A stretch of 64,000 bases of DNA from Prosapia bicincta (lineage: Eukaryota > Arthropoda > Insecta > Hemiptera > Cercopidae). The notes beneath the pieces are model-generated. The model searched no databases, was not told where the DNA came from, and worked only from the letters and a program-made list of their open reading frames with translations. The position numbers were made by a program, and so were the translations under genes. Numbering within the stretch: position 1 is the first letter of the stretch; each line of letters starts with the position of its first letter. Location: positions 36,476,690 to 36,540,689 of the forward strand of contig JBAIZL010000008.1 of NCBI GenBank assembly GCA_036971475.1, written 5' to 3'. Below are positions 1-10,182 of this stretch, one piece after another.

Positions 1-905
1 ATGATTTTTTCTATCTTAATAATTAAAGTGCTTGAATAACATAGCTTGAATAACTAAGCAAACAAGTTTCTTACTTAATAAGAACATCGTTCAATGCTTC
101 ACATTCTAAATAGACTAGCAAAGGTGTGTAAAACAATGCCATCAAGATAAACTAGTCAGATGTGTAACTAAGCCGTGGTTTTAGTTAGTAACTCATTCCC
201 ATTGAGTAATATCTTTAATTAGTACCCTCAGAGTAAATTTTTTACAATAGTTTTCCTAAGATTTAGTTTAGAATACAGGAAATATTTTAAAGTTTTATAC
301 ATTTCAGTACATTTTTTTGCCTTTCCTAACATTAAAATATTTTTCTTTATGTTTCGGAATAACTCCATTTTTTGAGAATGGAATTATTCGAAAAAGCATC
401 AACAAAAAAAAATATTTTAATCTTATAAAATGCAAAAAAATGTACTCAAATATATACAAATATTCCTAACAGAAGCGAAGAAGAGTACATTAAGAATTTT
501 AAAATTGCTTTTATACTTGTTTTATTAATCCATATAGTTATGAACATAATCAACTGAAATTTTAACTTAACTTAATCTATGAGATAATTTCCTATCATAT
601 TATCACTAAGTTATTTATATCTAATGTTGCATAATAATATTAACAGTTATATTTGTATGTTTATTTTTGAAATAGTTGAAAGCTATAAGTATTATAGTAA
701 ACATTGGACCGCGTAGTCTGTTACGTTCAGTGAAACTTTTAATAATGTAAAGTCATAAAATAAATATTGTTCACAAACAACAAGGCAAGCTCGATTTAAA
801 AAAATACACTACTATTACAGAAACTTGGTATCATTGAAAGAACAAAAAATAGATCATAGCAATAAGAAATAGTTTTCATAAATATTCTAGTAGATACAAA
901 CATTC
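1..905. other. AT-rich non-coding stretch
   Basis: No reading frame of useful length and no convincing exon was seen. The only structure noticed is the foldback listed at 306-446. Confidence 0.6.
306..446. repeat. Foldback repeat, short
   Basis: The two halves are imperfect inverted copies: the left edge (agtacatttttttgc) pairs with the right edge (gcaaaaaaatgtact), and the centre carries ttcggaataactccatt facing aatggaattattcgaa. Fragments of the same family occur near 2755-2800, 3138-3180 and 40705-40770. In the centre a short stem is followed by GAAA, as in the PLE tails elsewhere in the window, so it may be an inverted pair of retroelement tails. That origin is inference. Confidence 0.55.
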
Positions 906-1121
906 ACTAAAAACACTTGTAAATACGTTACAACTTGGCTATAGTACCACTTACTTATATTTATTGAGGACAACCATTTTGGGAGATGTATCCTGTAACA
1001 TATCTCCCGAAACGGCCATCCTCAACAAATATAAGTAAGTGGTACTATAGGCAAGTGTAACTTATTTACAAGTGTTTTATAGTGAAAGCTAGTAGCTCAC
1101 GTGAAGATAGAATCAACAAAT
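906..1121. repeat. Foldback element, PLE-D tail family
   Basis: Two inverted arms carry ctatagtaccacttactt and its complement around a centre with ggagatgtatcc and atctcccgaaacggcc. The right edge ends gtagctcacgtgaagat...aatcaacaaat, a tail shared by copies near 22.1, 22.5, 38.4-39.4, 54.5 and 61.8 kb. The copy at 38401-39452 carries a GIY-YIG reading frame between the same arms, so this copy is read as a solo inverted pair of Penelope-like element ends. Confidence 0.7.
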
Positions 1122-1382
1122 AGAGAAATTCAATTTATTAATTCACATTTTATTGTCATAAGCCCAACAAAGTAAACTCGTATATTTATGTTCATACTAG
1201 TGAAAGGGTTTAAATAGTGAATTACATAAAAACTTCATGTTGATCAACAAAATAATGTGTCCAATCATTCTTTCACAAAATCAGCCATTTATTTTATGTA
1301 ATACTCTTTGTAAATATTTTTTAATCCTCTAAAGAAATATATTATATGCAAATATTAACAAAAACTTTTGTTTTTGTTTCAG

Positions 1383-1501
1383 GCACACAAACATTTGGAT
1401 GCAAATTTGTTAAGAGAAAGGCTTATGAACTTGAAGTTAAGAGGTCTATTATAAACCTCATTAACAAGAATATGAATCATTGGATTTTGTATCAAATATA
1501 A
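1383..1501 (+). CDS. Possible C-terminal exon (DUF167-like?)
   Basis: A good acceptor (tttgtttttgtttcag) is followed, after two leftover bases, by 38 open codons and a stop. The residues are basic and helix-prone, with a KRKAYELEVKRSIINLINKN stretch. Spacing and character recall the third exon of the DUF167-like domains found later (for example 29859-29969), which ends a domain with a helix before the stop. No upstream exon was found, and it could be a relic or a chance frame. Confidence 0.28.
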
Positions 1502-2750
1502 TAACCTTAATATTGTTCATAAACCGTGTTTACTTATAAAGCAAATGTAAGGGTAAAAACATAGTGTTTATAAATGCAAACGTTGATAATTAAGAATCTT
1601 ACTGTTTTATTATAACAAATACTTTTTTGCAAAAAATGTGACGGTAAAGTAATTTTGGTTCTGGTAATTTGAGTTGTCAATTTTAAAACAAATTATTATT
1701 GAATACAAAAAAAAGGAGTTTTCTTTAGCTATTTTGTGTTTTTCTTCCAAACATATAGCGAAATTATAATAAATGAATATAATTGTAGAAACTAGACGTG
1801 GTTTGACATTGTGTCATAACTATTGTTATACCTTGCCAATGCTTCCAGTTAACTATTGTGATTACCATTATTTATTTATTTATTCTTAAAGTTTATTTAT
1901 TTTATTAATGAGCCTGGGAGTCTGCTGCATCACCAGTGGTTACCACGATGAATACTATTTATGTCAAAAACATTTATAACTTATACTATATGAATGTTGC
2001 TCATATGGCAACAATAAATAGTATATTAGCAAAAATTTTGGTGGGTAACTTGGACATTAAATATACATATATTGCGAAATAATCTACTGTTATTCAGAAC
2101 TGTTATTTGTGTCTAGTACAAATGAAATTGAAAATAAACAATTAATTTACTTCACTTCTTTTCTATTGTATACATTATGTATTATTAATTTTAATGAGTG
2201 GCCATGTGAAACTCCTTGATCTGCCTTCTATCCTACTAATGAACTCTCTTAATAGGCGCTTCATTTGTAGTCAAAGCTACAGGATGGGATAAGCTGTAAT
2301 TTAATCTAAATGTTTATTATATTGTTAGGGTGGTCCTAGAATGTTTTGATTTTAGATTCAAAAAGGTAGCACAATTTTCTGTATTTCTTAAAAAAAAGGT
2401 TCTGAAAAATCATATAAAAATAATATTGTTATGATTTAAAATTAAACAATTTCTCTCGTGACATTACCCCTGTTAGACTTTACTTTAGAGAATATTAAGA
2501 AAATGAAATTTTTAAAAAGAATCTGCATGAATTTCACAATGGCTGTCATTGAAAATATTATTTCAAACATCATTGGGTATCATCATTGATCAGAAGGATG
2601 CACACAGTATTTACTGCTTAGTACATTCTGGCAAATGGTTGGTGGTTCTAAATCATCTGTTTCTTCATCTACTTATTGAACCTTTAAATCTTATATGATA
2701 ATTGAAACTCCTAATATAATCATCTTTCTTACCATTAGGAATATTGGTAT
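1502..2750. other. Non-coding stretch
   Basis: AT-rich sequence with no supported gene, exon or recognised element. Confidence 0.6.
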
Positions 2751-2754
2751 ACAC

Positions 2755-3182
2755 CTTGAGTGCTCTCTTCTGCCTTTCCTAATAACATTAAAACATTTTA
2801 AAAGTCTTTAAATGGTAAAACATTTTAGAAATGTATAAATCAAAACTAAAGAAATAAAATATAATAAATGAACAAGTGAATTTAATATCAGACGTTATTT
2901 TAAACATTTTGAATGGTTAAACGGTTAAAGCAAGAGAAGGCATGAACCAATAAGAAACGAAGCCTGCACAGAAAAGCAGTAATAAAGAGGGGTAATGAGT
3001 GGGGGGGGTAGCAGTGATAACAGTATATAATAATGAGGTCAAGGCTTGAGCAAAATATACAATATAGATTTTTGATAGTGAAAGAGTATAATTAAAGTGT
3101 TGAAAATGAAGATATTTGGAAACGTGTCAACAAAAAACAATGTTTTAATGTTAGGAAAGGCAGAAGAGGGCACTCAGATCTT
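2755..3182. repeat. Widely spaced inverted repeat
   Basis: The stretch near 2757-2800 (gagtgctctcttctgccttt, then cctaataacattaaaac) is the reverse complement of 3138-3180 (gttttaatgttaggaaaggc, then agaagagggcactcag). The interior has no reading frame. The same word (cctttcctaacattaaaat) occurs at about 320-340, linking it to the foldback at 306-446. Probably an old inverted-end insertion. Confidence 0.5.
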
Positions 3183-3580
3183 ATTATGATTGTTTAATGC
3201 TAATGTAATAATAATCTTTGTAAAAATTTATTATCTTTAGAAATACGGTACTTAAGTATTATACAGAGGCCACTGTTATACCGTGGTGGTTAGGTTGGGT
3301 TAGGCTATCATAAATATGTTACTATTACTTTCCTGTTATATTATGAATCGGATGTGGGGAAGTGGTAAATAGAGTAACAAGAGGCATCAAGGTACCACTG
3401 GAGTATATACGTGGCAAGTGTTAGTGACCACCGCTGGCGGCAATGAGTTCAACTCAATTCTCGCTAGCGTCACTTCTTTTTGGGAGGCAGAAAAGCAGAA
3501 CGGATCGTCATAATGACAAGTAATTTTCACAGTAAGTCAAATAAAGTCGGACCTGTATAAATATTTAGTGTTCTTACATG

Positions 3581-3856
3581 CTCTGCAAAATAATCTCTAA
3601 CAATAGTGGGCTCTGCAAAATAATCTCTAACAATAGTGGGCTCTGCAAAATAATCTCTAACAATAGTGGGCTCTGCAAAATAATCTCTAACAATAGTGGG
3701 CTCTGCAAAATAATCTCTAACAATAGTGGGCTCTGCAAAATAATCTCTAACAATAGTGGGCTCTGCAAAATAATCTCTAACAATAGTGGGCTCTGCAAAA
3801 TAATCTCTAACAATAGTGGGCTCTGCAAAATAATCTCTAACAATAGTGGGCTCTGT
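3581..3856. repeat. 30-bp tandem repeat, nine units
   Basis: Nine essentially identical 30-bp units (ctctgcaaaataatctctaa then caatagtggg) fill 3581-3850 and a partial tenth (ctctg) follows. Because 30 is a multiple of three, both strands show long open frames with a 10-residue period. There is no start context, codon signature or flanking exon to suggest translation. The near absence of divergence implies recent expansion or homogenisation. Confidence 0.9.
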
Positions 3857-3859
3857 ACA

Positions 3860-5210
3860 ATTCGTAACTACTAAAAATACTTATAACTTTTTATTCAACT
3901 TTATTTTGAATATGTTGTATCCATATTATTATTACAAATTCAAAGCGGGTTGGAATCTAGAGAGGTGTCGCAAACAATGGAGTTGTTTTAACTAGAAAAA
4001 TTAAAAGTATTTAGGTTAATGTTAATTAATACCAAATAAGATTTTATGAGGCAACAGTACATTTTGTGGAGTTTTTGAGCAAGAATTAATACTTAGAAAC
4101 ATAATTATAGGAGGGTTGAACAATAATTAGGTTCTAAACTACTACAAAAACCTAGTTTTACAAATTTTGCATGCAAAACTATCTATAAAATATTATCTTT
4201 ATTTCTAGGATGTAATTAGAAACAAATTTAAACTTACTGACCAAGAGCGATGTGGGTTTATCTTGCTGAAGGGGGAATGTTGTCAAGATTTTAGGAATGT
4301 ATTTCAATGTGTAAAATCTGAGATTAAACTGAATATTAAACCATACTAGGAATTTTCACAATGTAATAGCAATAATAACAGGGAAAAGAGTTTTGGAAAA
4401 ATGCTTGATTAAATTTTCATTCAGCCCTCTAGGCCAGGATTGACTCAAGCCTGCCACAGAAGCAGTATTAAACTATTGTTTAAACAAGAGTAACTATTGA
4501 ATATAAATATTTAATATTTATAAAATATTATTAAATTTTAATATTTTATTGATATAGGTGTTATATTTCGTTTTAAAAATTGATTTGGGGTGAAACTTTT
4601 TTGTAAAAAATTAGAATAGTATAATTCCAATTTTATAAATTTATTTCAGAAACGTATCATTTATTTAAAAATTTTTAACTGAAGGAGGAAATTGTTTTGG
4701 GTTTTCTTTAAACATAATTTTCTTTTGCCGGAAAATTATATGAGGAATTTTGTTTTTATCATGTAAATTATGTTTGAAAAATGTAAATTGTAGTTCAGTA
4801 ATTCTCCAACTGCTAATTTATACTCATTTAGTAAAGATGACAATACAATTTTTTATCTTAACAAACCTGCACAATTTATAAATGTATATACAAAACTAAA
4901 ATAGCTTTCTCATGTTTTATTTCTATATAAATTTTCTCTTTGTTAATAGAGTGTTTATGTTTTAAATATTGTTAGCACTTACAAAAATAATACAGGAAAC
5001 AACTAATAGTTCTAGAAATAAGAAAATAGTTTAAATATATCTATTAAACATTATTATGTAACATGAACTAGAATAACATTAATATTAAATTAACCAAATT
5101 CATTACATATTATTGGCACAGTTTAGAAAACGCCATTCTAGCTGGGTGTTACATAACATTTAATTTGGTTTTATATAGCAATCAAAACATTTATAAAAAT
5201 TGGAATTGTG
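3860..5210. other. Non-coding stretch
   Basis: AT-rich sequence with scattered homopolymers. No supported gene or element was seen. Confidence 0.55.
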
Positions 5211-5214
5211 AAAG

Positions 5215-5426
5215 ATAAGATGAAAAGCTCACCAATAGTTGTGCTTTATATGTTTATCAATAGAAGCATTGGCACATTGATTTACATCACTACTACAAGT
5301 GCTCCAAAAACAGCTTCAGAAATTGCATTTCTATATCATAATTACTTGAAAGAATTAGTAGAAAACAAACAGGTACAGAAACTAAAAGAGGAATTGAATA
5401 TTGAAGGCAGTTTGAGTGCTGGGGAA
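5215..5426 (+). CDS. DUF167-like domain exon (upstream)
   Basis: The frame is open and ends at a strong donor, GAA followed by gtaagt at 5427. The translation has a strand-like LIYITTTSAPKTASE segment, then a helix (FLYHNYLKELVE), the order seen in the strand-helix exon of the DUF167-like domains at 13324 and 26780. The acceptor is not certain: AG dinucleotides at 5213, 5237 and 5262 are all in usable frame, and the last has the best pyrimidine tract. The exon ends in phase 0, while the next certain exon (7603) starts after two leftover bases, so a further exon is missing between them or this belongs to a separate or decayed unit. Identification as DUF167 is inference from pattern. Confidence 0.42.
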
Positions 5427-6040
5427 GTAAGTAAGACACCTGAATTACACATACATTTCCCCCTGTATTTACAATATCACTCAAAGGAATTTGAAAAAGT
5501 AAAATTACAAGTAAAATTTGTTTGGTTTTGATTCAAAAAATAAACAGTTCTAGGATTTTATTAACATTTTTTTAAAAAAGTAAAATGTATATACATATAT
5601 TACAAAGGGTTTTCTGCATATATTTATTTAATACAGACATTTTAAAAAACAAGAATAATTTTCAACTAAAGCAACTGTTACAAAGTTTGTTGCTAACAAA
5701 AATAGTATGCACATCTAGTTATTATAACTAATTTATTGTGTACAAATAGAGTGTCAGCTTCATAAACAAAAACAATTGTTTCGAACATATCAGCAATTAA
5801 GTTCGAAAGTATTCACTTTGTTACACAATAATACTTTTAGTTTAATCAGTGAATTCAAGATGATTAGAACAAACATCACTTCCAGTTAAGTGTAATCTAA
5901 CAACGTTACTAGTAACAACTCTTAGGTTACGTGTTGGCCAGAATATATTAACATTATTTTTGTTGGCTAAATGCTTTATAATAGTGTTTTTGCTGAAATT
6001 TATTTTCTGTTTAGGGCTCAAAGCTTCTTTGAGATTTATT
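5427..6040. other. Intron or spacer with a foldback remnant
   Basis: No exon was found. Around 5760-5900 the sequence resembles a dispersed miniature repeat, with tattcacttugttac-like words (actual: tattcactttgttac) and agtttaatcagtgaattcaa. The same family recurs near 25.9, 29.2, 45.6, 48.0 and 60.3 kb. Confidence 0.45.
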
Positions 6041-6691
6041 GCAAAATACAGAATAATGATAGATATATATTTTGGGTCTGACTATACAAAAATTGTCTCT
6101 CTATTCGCGGTTGGCAAAGTTACAGGATATCCCTCTAATATGTATCGTATTTTTAAAAAAGACAAGAGAGTATAGTTACTGTACAGGTTGTAGAATAATG
6201 TGTTCTCATCTTATTTATTTTGTACACTACTGTAGTTATTTATCATAAAGAAATCAGATTATTCTCCAAACATCCATTATACTGTACACTACTAGGCCTA
6301 CTACTCATTACCAAACCTGTATCTATCTTGGATTACGAAGACAAAGGATCATAAAAATGTATCGCCGTAGTTGACATTAAAACCTGTAGGTGAAATTTAT
6401 GTTTAGGGAAACAGTTAGCTGAGGCTGTTACTGAAATTGATCTCTCTTTAGAATGGGAGTTAAAATTTAACTAAGAGCTGGATGAAGCACTATGGTCATA
6501 CTATATAAAGAAATGTGTAAAGAACTTGAAATAAAAGGCAACAAAATAAATAACAATTTTTTAAAAAATCAAATTAACATTCTTTACAAAATTATTTTTC
6601 AAAATTAGGTGTTTAAAAATTTAGAGGATAGTGTTTAACAATTAAGGATATGTTTTTCTGTGTGTGTGAGCGTACATATCTTAAAAACGTA

Positions 6692-6699
<8 letters not shown>

Positions 6700-6776
<77 letters not shown>
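6700..6776. repeat. (TA)n microsatellite
   Basis: An uninterrupted TA dinucleotide run immediately left of a foldback pair of retroelement tails. Confidence 0.95.
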
Positions 6777-6781
<5 letters not shown>

Positions 6782-6789
6782 CGTTTTCT

Positions 6790-7042
6790 TGTTTAATAAT
6801 TTAAAACAACACAGGTTATTCAAATACAAGAATATTTATTATTTTATATCCAAAGCTTTTCGTTAGCAAACAGTACCAACATCATCAGGAATGAAAATTA
6901 CAATAATGTCTTATTGTAATTTATTGTAATTATTGTAATTTTCATTCCTGATGATGTTGGTACTGTTTGCCAACGAAAAGCTTCGGATATAAAATAATAA
7001 ATATTCTTGTATTTGAATAACCTGTGTTGTTTTAAAATATGT
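6790..7042. repeat. Foldback pair of PLE tails (ccaacgaaaagc type)
   Basis: The left half (minus orientation) and right half (plus orientation) are near-identical inverted copies of a tail containing ctgatgatgttgg, a 9-base loop, ccaac and gaaaagctt, then aataaatattcttgtatttg. The centre is a short attgtaatt repeat. The same pair occurs at 32395-32640 and a single tail at 30596-30720. The hairpin followed by GAAA with CTGATGA upstream resembles part of a hammerhead core (6948-6979 on +, 6857-6888 on -). Confidence 0.75.
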
Positions 7043-7602
7043 ATATATATATATAGATAGATATATATATGCATAATAAATATGTATGTAATTGTTTTAA
7101 TAGTACGTAAATATACCTTGCTAAATTATAAGTGTACAGTATAGCTGTAATTTTTGATGTGGAACGTAACCCTCCCATTTCCATATACAGTTGGTTTCAT
7201 TATTCGTGGAAAGTTCAAAGAACATAACTCCCACGAATAGCAAGTGATCACTGTACATACAGACTTTCATATTGAATATATTCTTGTAAATGAATAAATC
7301 AAACTAATATACTTTATTATCTGGCAGGAAATTTAATATATAGTGGCTATAATTAAGGTAAAGCAGAAAATATTTCTTTCAAAACACTTAAGGAAATTTC
7401 TTGTATAATTTATTTCAGATATTAAAAAAAAGTAAAATAGGATTCATTTTAGCACTGTGTTTTTATCTTTTAATATTTTAAATGTTATCTTATTGTTTCA
7501 TCAGTTAATTCCATACTTGCAAGGATAATGTTTTTATACAATTAATAAACATATAGCTTAAAAATTAAGTATTAATAACAGTTTTGAGGTTTAAGCTTTC
7601 AG

Positions 7603-7704
7603 ATATGGATTTTGCAATCATGGAGACACCAGTTTTTTATGATGATGATGTCAACGTAGCTTTCAATGTAGAAGTGGTAAAAGGAAATTCAAAACATTTG
7701 AATG
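7603..7704 (+). CDS. Two-domain DUF167-like gene, exon 1
   Basis: First of seven exons that join in one frame to a stop at 29969, giving about 282 residues if translation starts at the ATG at 7605. The acceptor is aagctttcag, the donor is G/gtgagt (phase 1). It encodes the first beta hairpin of domain 1, roughly residues 1-33, with an acidic DDDVN patch and FNVEVVKG strand. It aligns with hairpin exons at 24184, 34054 and 53673, which also end in phase 1. UPF0235/DUF167 proteins (bacterial YggU, human C15orf40) are small alpha/beta proteins of no firmly established activity. In the homologous exon at 34054 an isoleucine occupies the ATG position, so this Met may be internal and more exons may lie upstream. 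Confidence 0.62.
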
Positions 7705-7901
7705 GTGAGTTTTACGTTATTTTAAAATTGATAAAATATTTATTTAGCAAAAATTTCTGAAATTCAGAATTTTTGACATTAATGTTTAAAAGTTCTGAAG
7801 CAAAACTACATTTATCAGTGCAAATTTCAAATATTCAGGTTAAGATAAGATTCTGATTGACTTATCTAAGTAATAATCAAGTCTCTATAATATATATATA
7901 T

Positions 7902-8256
7902 ATGAAGTTAATATATTACTATTGTAAGTAATTTTATCCACCATTAAGTGCAATAATTTTACCTTGAGTGATGAGGCACCTTTCGGTCACTTGACCATTG
8001 TCGAATCACTGATATTTTTCTGGTGTAGATGTTCGGTCCGCAGTGTAGATAAAGTCAACAAATACCAATATCACGGACCGAACATCTACACCAGAAAAAT
8101 ATCAGTGATTCGACAATCGTCAAGTGAGCGAAAGGTGCCTCATCACTCAAGGTAAAATTATTGCACTTAATGGTGGATAAAATTACTTACAATAGTAATA
8201 TATTAACTTCATAAAGTCAGTGCAACGGAAAAACAATGGATAACGTAAAATATCAA

Positions 8257-8261
<5 letters not shown>
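7902..8261. repeat. Foldback pair of PLE-B tails
   Basis: 7902-8212 is an almost perfect palindrome, arms about 150 bp, built from the PLE-B tail in both orientations (tattgcacttaatggtgg, gaccgaaaggtgcctcatca). An unpaired part, agtcagtgcaacggaaaaac, continues to 8261 and ends in a TA run. The same tail follows GIY-YIG frames at 9760 and 33716, which identifies the family. A hairpin GGTCA-tgacc-like stem precedes GAAA in related copies. Confidence 0.8.

Positions 8262-8334
<73 letters not shown>
8258..8334. repeat. (TA)n(GA)n microsatellite
   Basis: A TA run passes into a GA run, directly abutting the PLE-B foldback on the left and a further PLE-B tail on the right. Confidence 0.95.
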
Positions 8335-8451
8335 TTATTGTTAGTTGTAAACAATTATTCCACCACTAAGTGCAATTATTTTACCTAATGTAATGAGGCC
8401 CCTTTCGGTCACTTGACTATTGTCAAATCACTAGTTTTTTACACTTGTTTG

Positions 8452-9166
8452 TATTATCTTGGCAAACAAACCACTGCACAACAAAAACATCTTAGTTAAT
8501 AACACACACATAACGCAACAAAAAACAATAACACACAAACACAAAAATATATAACACTTACATATCACGACAACACATCACAAAAAAAGCCACCACGTTC
8601 CGCAAACTTAAATGCAAAGTAGCATTCACAACAGCTAATACAATTCAAAAACACACCAGGGCAGGCGTTTACAAGATTACATGCAACAACTATCCAAGCT
8701 TTTACATAGGACAAACAGAGAGAACATTCACCACAAGATACGAAGAACATGTAAAATAGATAAGAAAGACACAACGCTCATCAAATTTCGCCATACAAAT
8801 ACAAAACACACTACACTCACAGACTGACATAGATATCAATCTAAAAATCCTACGTTACATCAATAAAAGCAAAAAACTTAACACTGTAGAAGACTATGAG
8901 ATATATAAACACCATAAATACTATCTCCAACACATTCTAAATGACAAAATACACTCCCAATCAAACACTATATTTGAGCACATAATTAACAACTACTGAT
9001 TAACAAAACAAAAATACACCAAAGACTTACACCAATACAACACACCTGAGCAACAGTCTTGTCAGTAATTCACAGCATTGAAAAAGCGTTATCCTAGCGC
9101 GAAACACGTCTGCTGAATAAATCAGTAAGGTGGTTTTTTTGCCAAGATAATACAAACAAGTGTTTC
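8452..9166 (+). mobile_element. PLE-A copy nested in PLE-B
   Basis: It is bounded by inverted ends: cttgtttgtattatcttggc at the left and gccaagataatacaaacaag at the right. The interior holds the GIY-YIG pseudogene at 8598-8999 and the PLE-A tail (agcaacagtcttgtcagtaa, then gcgcgaaacacgtctgctga). Other PLE-A tails lie near 12.9, 21.0, 27.5, 52.7 and 56.7 kb. Confidence 0.7.
8598..8999 (+). pseudogene. PLE-A GIY-YIG endonuclease remnant
   Basis: Read in one frame, 134 codons to the terminal TGA, interrupted by a TAG at about codon 55. It shows GVYKITCNNYPSFYIGQT, then TRYEEH, the signature of the GIY-YIG endonuclease at the C terminus of Penelope-like retroelements, which nicks target DNA for insertion. 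The reverse transcriptase part is absent, so this is a 5'-truncated, inactive copy. The later part (EDYEIYKHHKYY, HILND) matches the same region in the copies at 20818 and 52500. Confidence 0.8.
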
Positions 9167-9360
9167 TATAAAAACCTCAAGATGTACAACACAAAAACTC
9201 CAAAAACTAAAACAAAACTACCTAACATATAATTATACCAACAACAAAATAGAACATAATAATAAATGTATACAATAAAAAATACTACACACCAACATAA
9301 AAACCAAACAACAAAATAATCAAGTATCTCAATAACCCAAATCACAAAATAAATGCAGAA

Positions 9361-9629
9361 AAACATAACCTATCTGGAATCTACAAAATTACCTGTAACA
9401 ACTGCAATATATTTTACAAAGAAAAAACAACTATATCATTTAAAATAAGATTATCAGAGTATACAAAACTAAAAATAAGAACACATCAAATATAGCAGAA
9501 TACCTAATATCATACAACCATAAAATAATAGATTACGAAAATAACCTAACAATATTAGAAATAAATAATAATCCAATAGAACTAAACTCACTAGAAAAAT
9601 ACCACATTTATAAAAACAGACACAATTAA
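9361..9629 (+). pseudogene. PLE-B GIY-YIG endonuclease remnant
   Basis: Begins with HNLSGIYKITCNNC and continues in a second frame with ENNLTILEINNNPIELNS and LEKYHIYKN, nearly the same residues as the intact copy at 33318-33716. The YIG part is mutated (FYKEKT) and at least one frameshift and stops are present, so it is dead. Confidence 0.75.
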
Positions 9630-9914
9630 TTAACCAACAGACAACATATACAAATGACACACTCTTCAAAAACATCATACACAAAACACATATGATGTCT
9701 ACAAGTACCAACATCACAAACTGAAAAATGACATCAGAAAAATAGAGAAAAATAATTCAGTTATTTGACAATGGTCAAGTGACCCAAAGGTGCCTCATCA
9801 CACAACGTAAAATTAATTGCACCTTATGTTCGAATGTTGTTCTTATATTTCCAATTAACATATAATAGCTTTATAAAGTCAGTGCAATGGAATAATAATG
9901 GACAACATTAAATA

Positions 9915-9915
<1 letters not shown>

Positions 9916-10000
<85 letters not shown>
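9916..10000. repeat. (CA)n(TA)n microsatellite
   Basis: A CA run of about 26 units passes into a TA run, between the PLE-B tail on the left and the PLE-C foldback on the right. Confidence 0.95.
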
Positions 10001-10003
<3 letters not shown>

Positions 10004-10182
10004 TTTCACTTATGTACTTAAACAAGAATCTTACTTGGTATTTATGCGAGCTAACTTTCGATGGCTGGCTGTGCCGTCGTCCTCAGGCATACTCAGCCTG
10101 AGGACGTAGGCACAGCCAGCCATTGAAAGTTAGCTCGCATAAATACCAAGTAAGATTCTTGTTTAAGTACATAAGTGTATAC
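10001..10182. repeat. Foldback pair of PLE-C tails
   Basis: Inverted arms of about 85 bp carry acttatgtacttaaacaaga, atcttacttggtatttatgc and ggctggctgtgcc, meeting at cctcaggcatactcagcctgagg. The same tail follows the decayed PLE-C frame near 37390-37445 and forms another foldback at 50270-50612. Confidence 0.8.

Larger units (their letters stand above)
6040..7253 (+). mobile_element. Decayed Tigger-like element, interrupted
   Basis: At 6095-6135 the words attcgcggttggcaaagtta and caggatatcc match the left end of the Tigger copy at 34374 (ttggcaaaattacaggacat). At 7155-7253 ggaacgtaaccctccc and cccacgaatag...cactgta resemble the other end of a Tigger element. A PLE-type foldback and a (TA)n run sit between. 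No transposase frame survives. The boundaries are estimates. Confidence 0.4.
8340..9898 (+). mobile_element. PLE-B copy with inverted ends, broken
   Basis: The left end (8350-8446) is the PLE-B tail in minus orientation (ccactaagtgcaattatttt, ggcccctttcggtcactt), and the right end (9760-9898) is the same tail in plus orientation. Between them lies a decayed GIY-YIG frame of the same family. A PLE-A element (8452-9166) is nested inside, so PLE-B arrived first. Confidence 0.65.

Noticed and set aside
3280..3305. Telomere-like ttaggttgggttagg
   Set aside because: Only about two and a half irregular units of an arthropod-type TTAGG word; not an array.
3574..3874. Long open frames on both strands in 3574-3874
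   Set aside because: They are the reading of a 30-bp tandem repeat, a multiple of three; no start context or exon signals.
5960..6175. 71-codon frame at 5960-6175
   Set aside because: Overlaps the Tigger-like end sequence (ttcgcggttggcaaagttac) and has no splice or homology support.
7964..8155. 63-codon frame at 7964-8155
   Set aside because: Lies wholly in the PLE-B foldback palindrome.
9898..10101. Frames composed of His-Thr or Tyr-Ile repeats over CA/TA runs
   Set aside because: Translation of dinucleotide repeats; the same applies to frames near 11688-12162, 31517-31762, 32605-32805, 49318-49542, 50140-50337 and 53260-53595.
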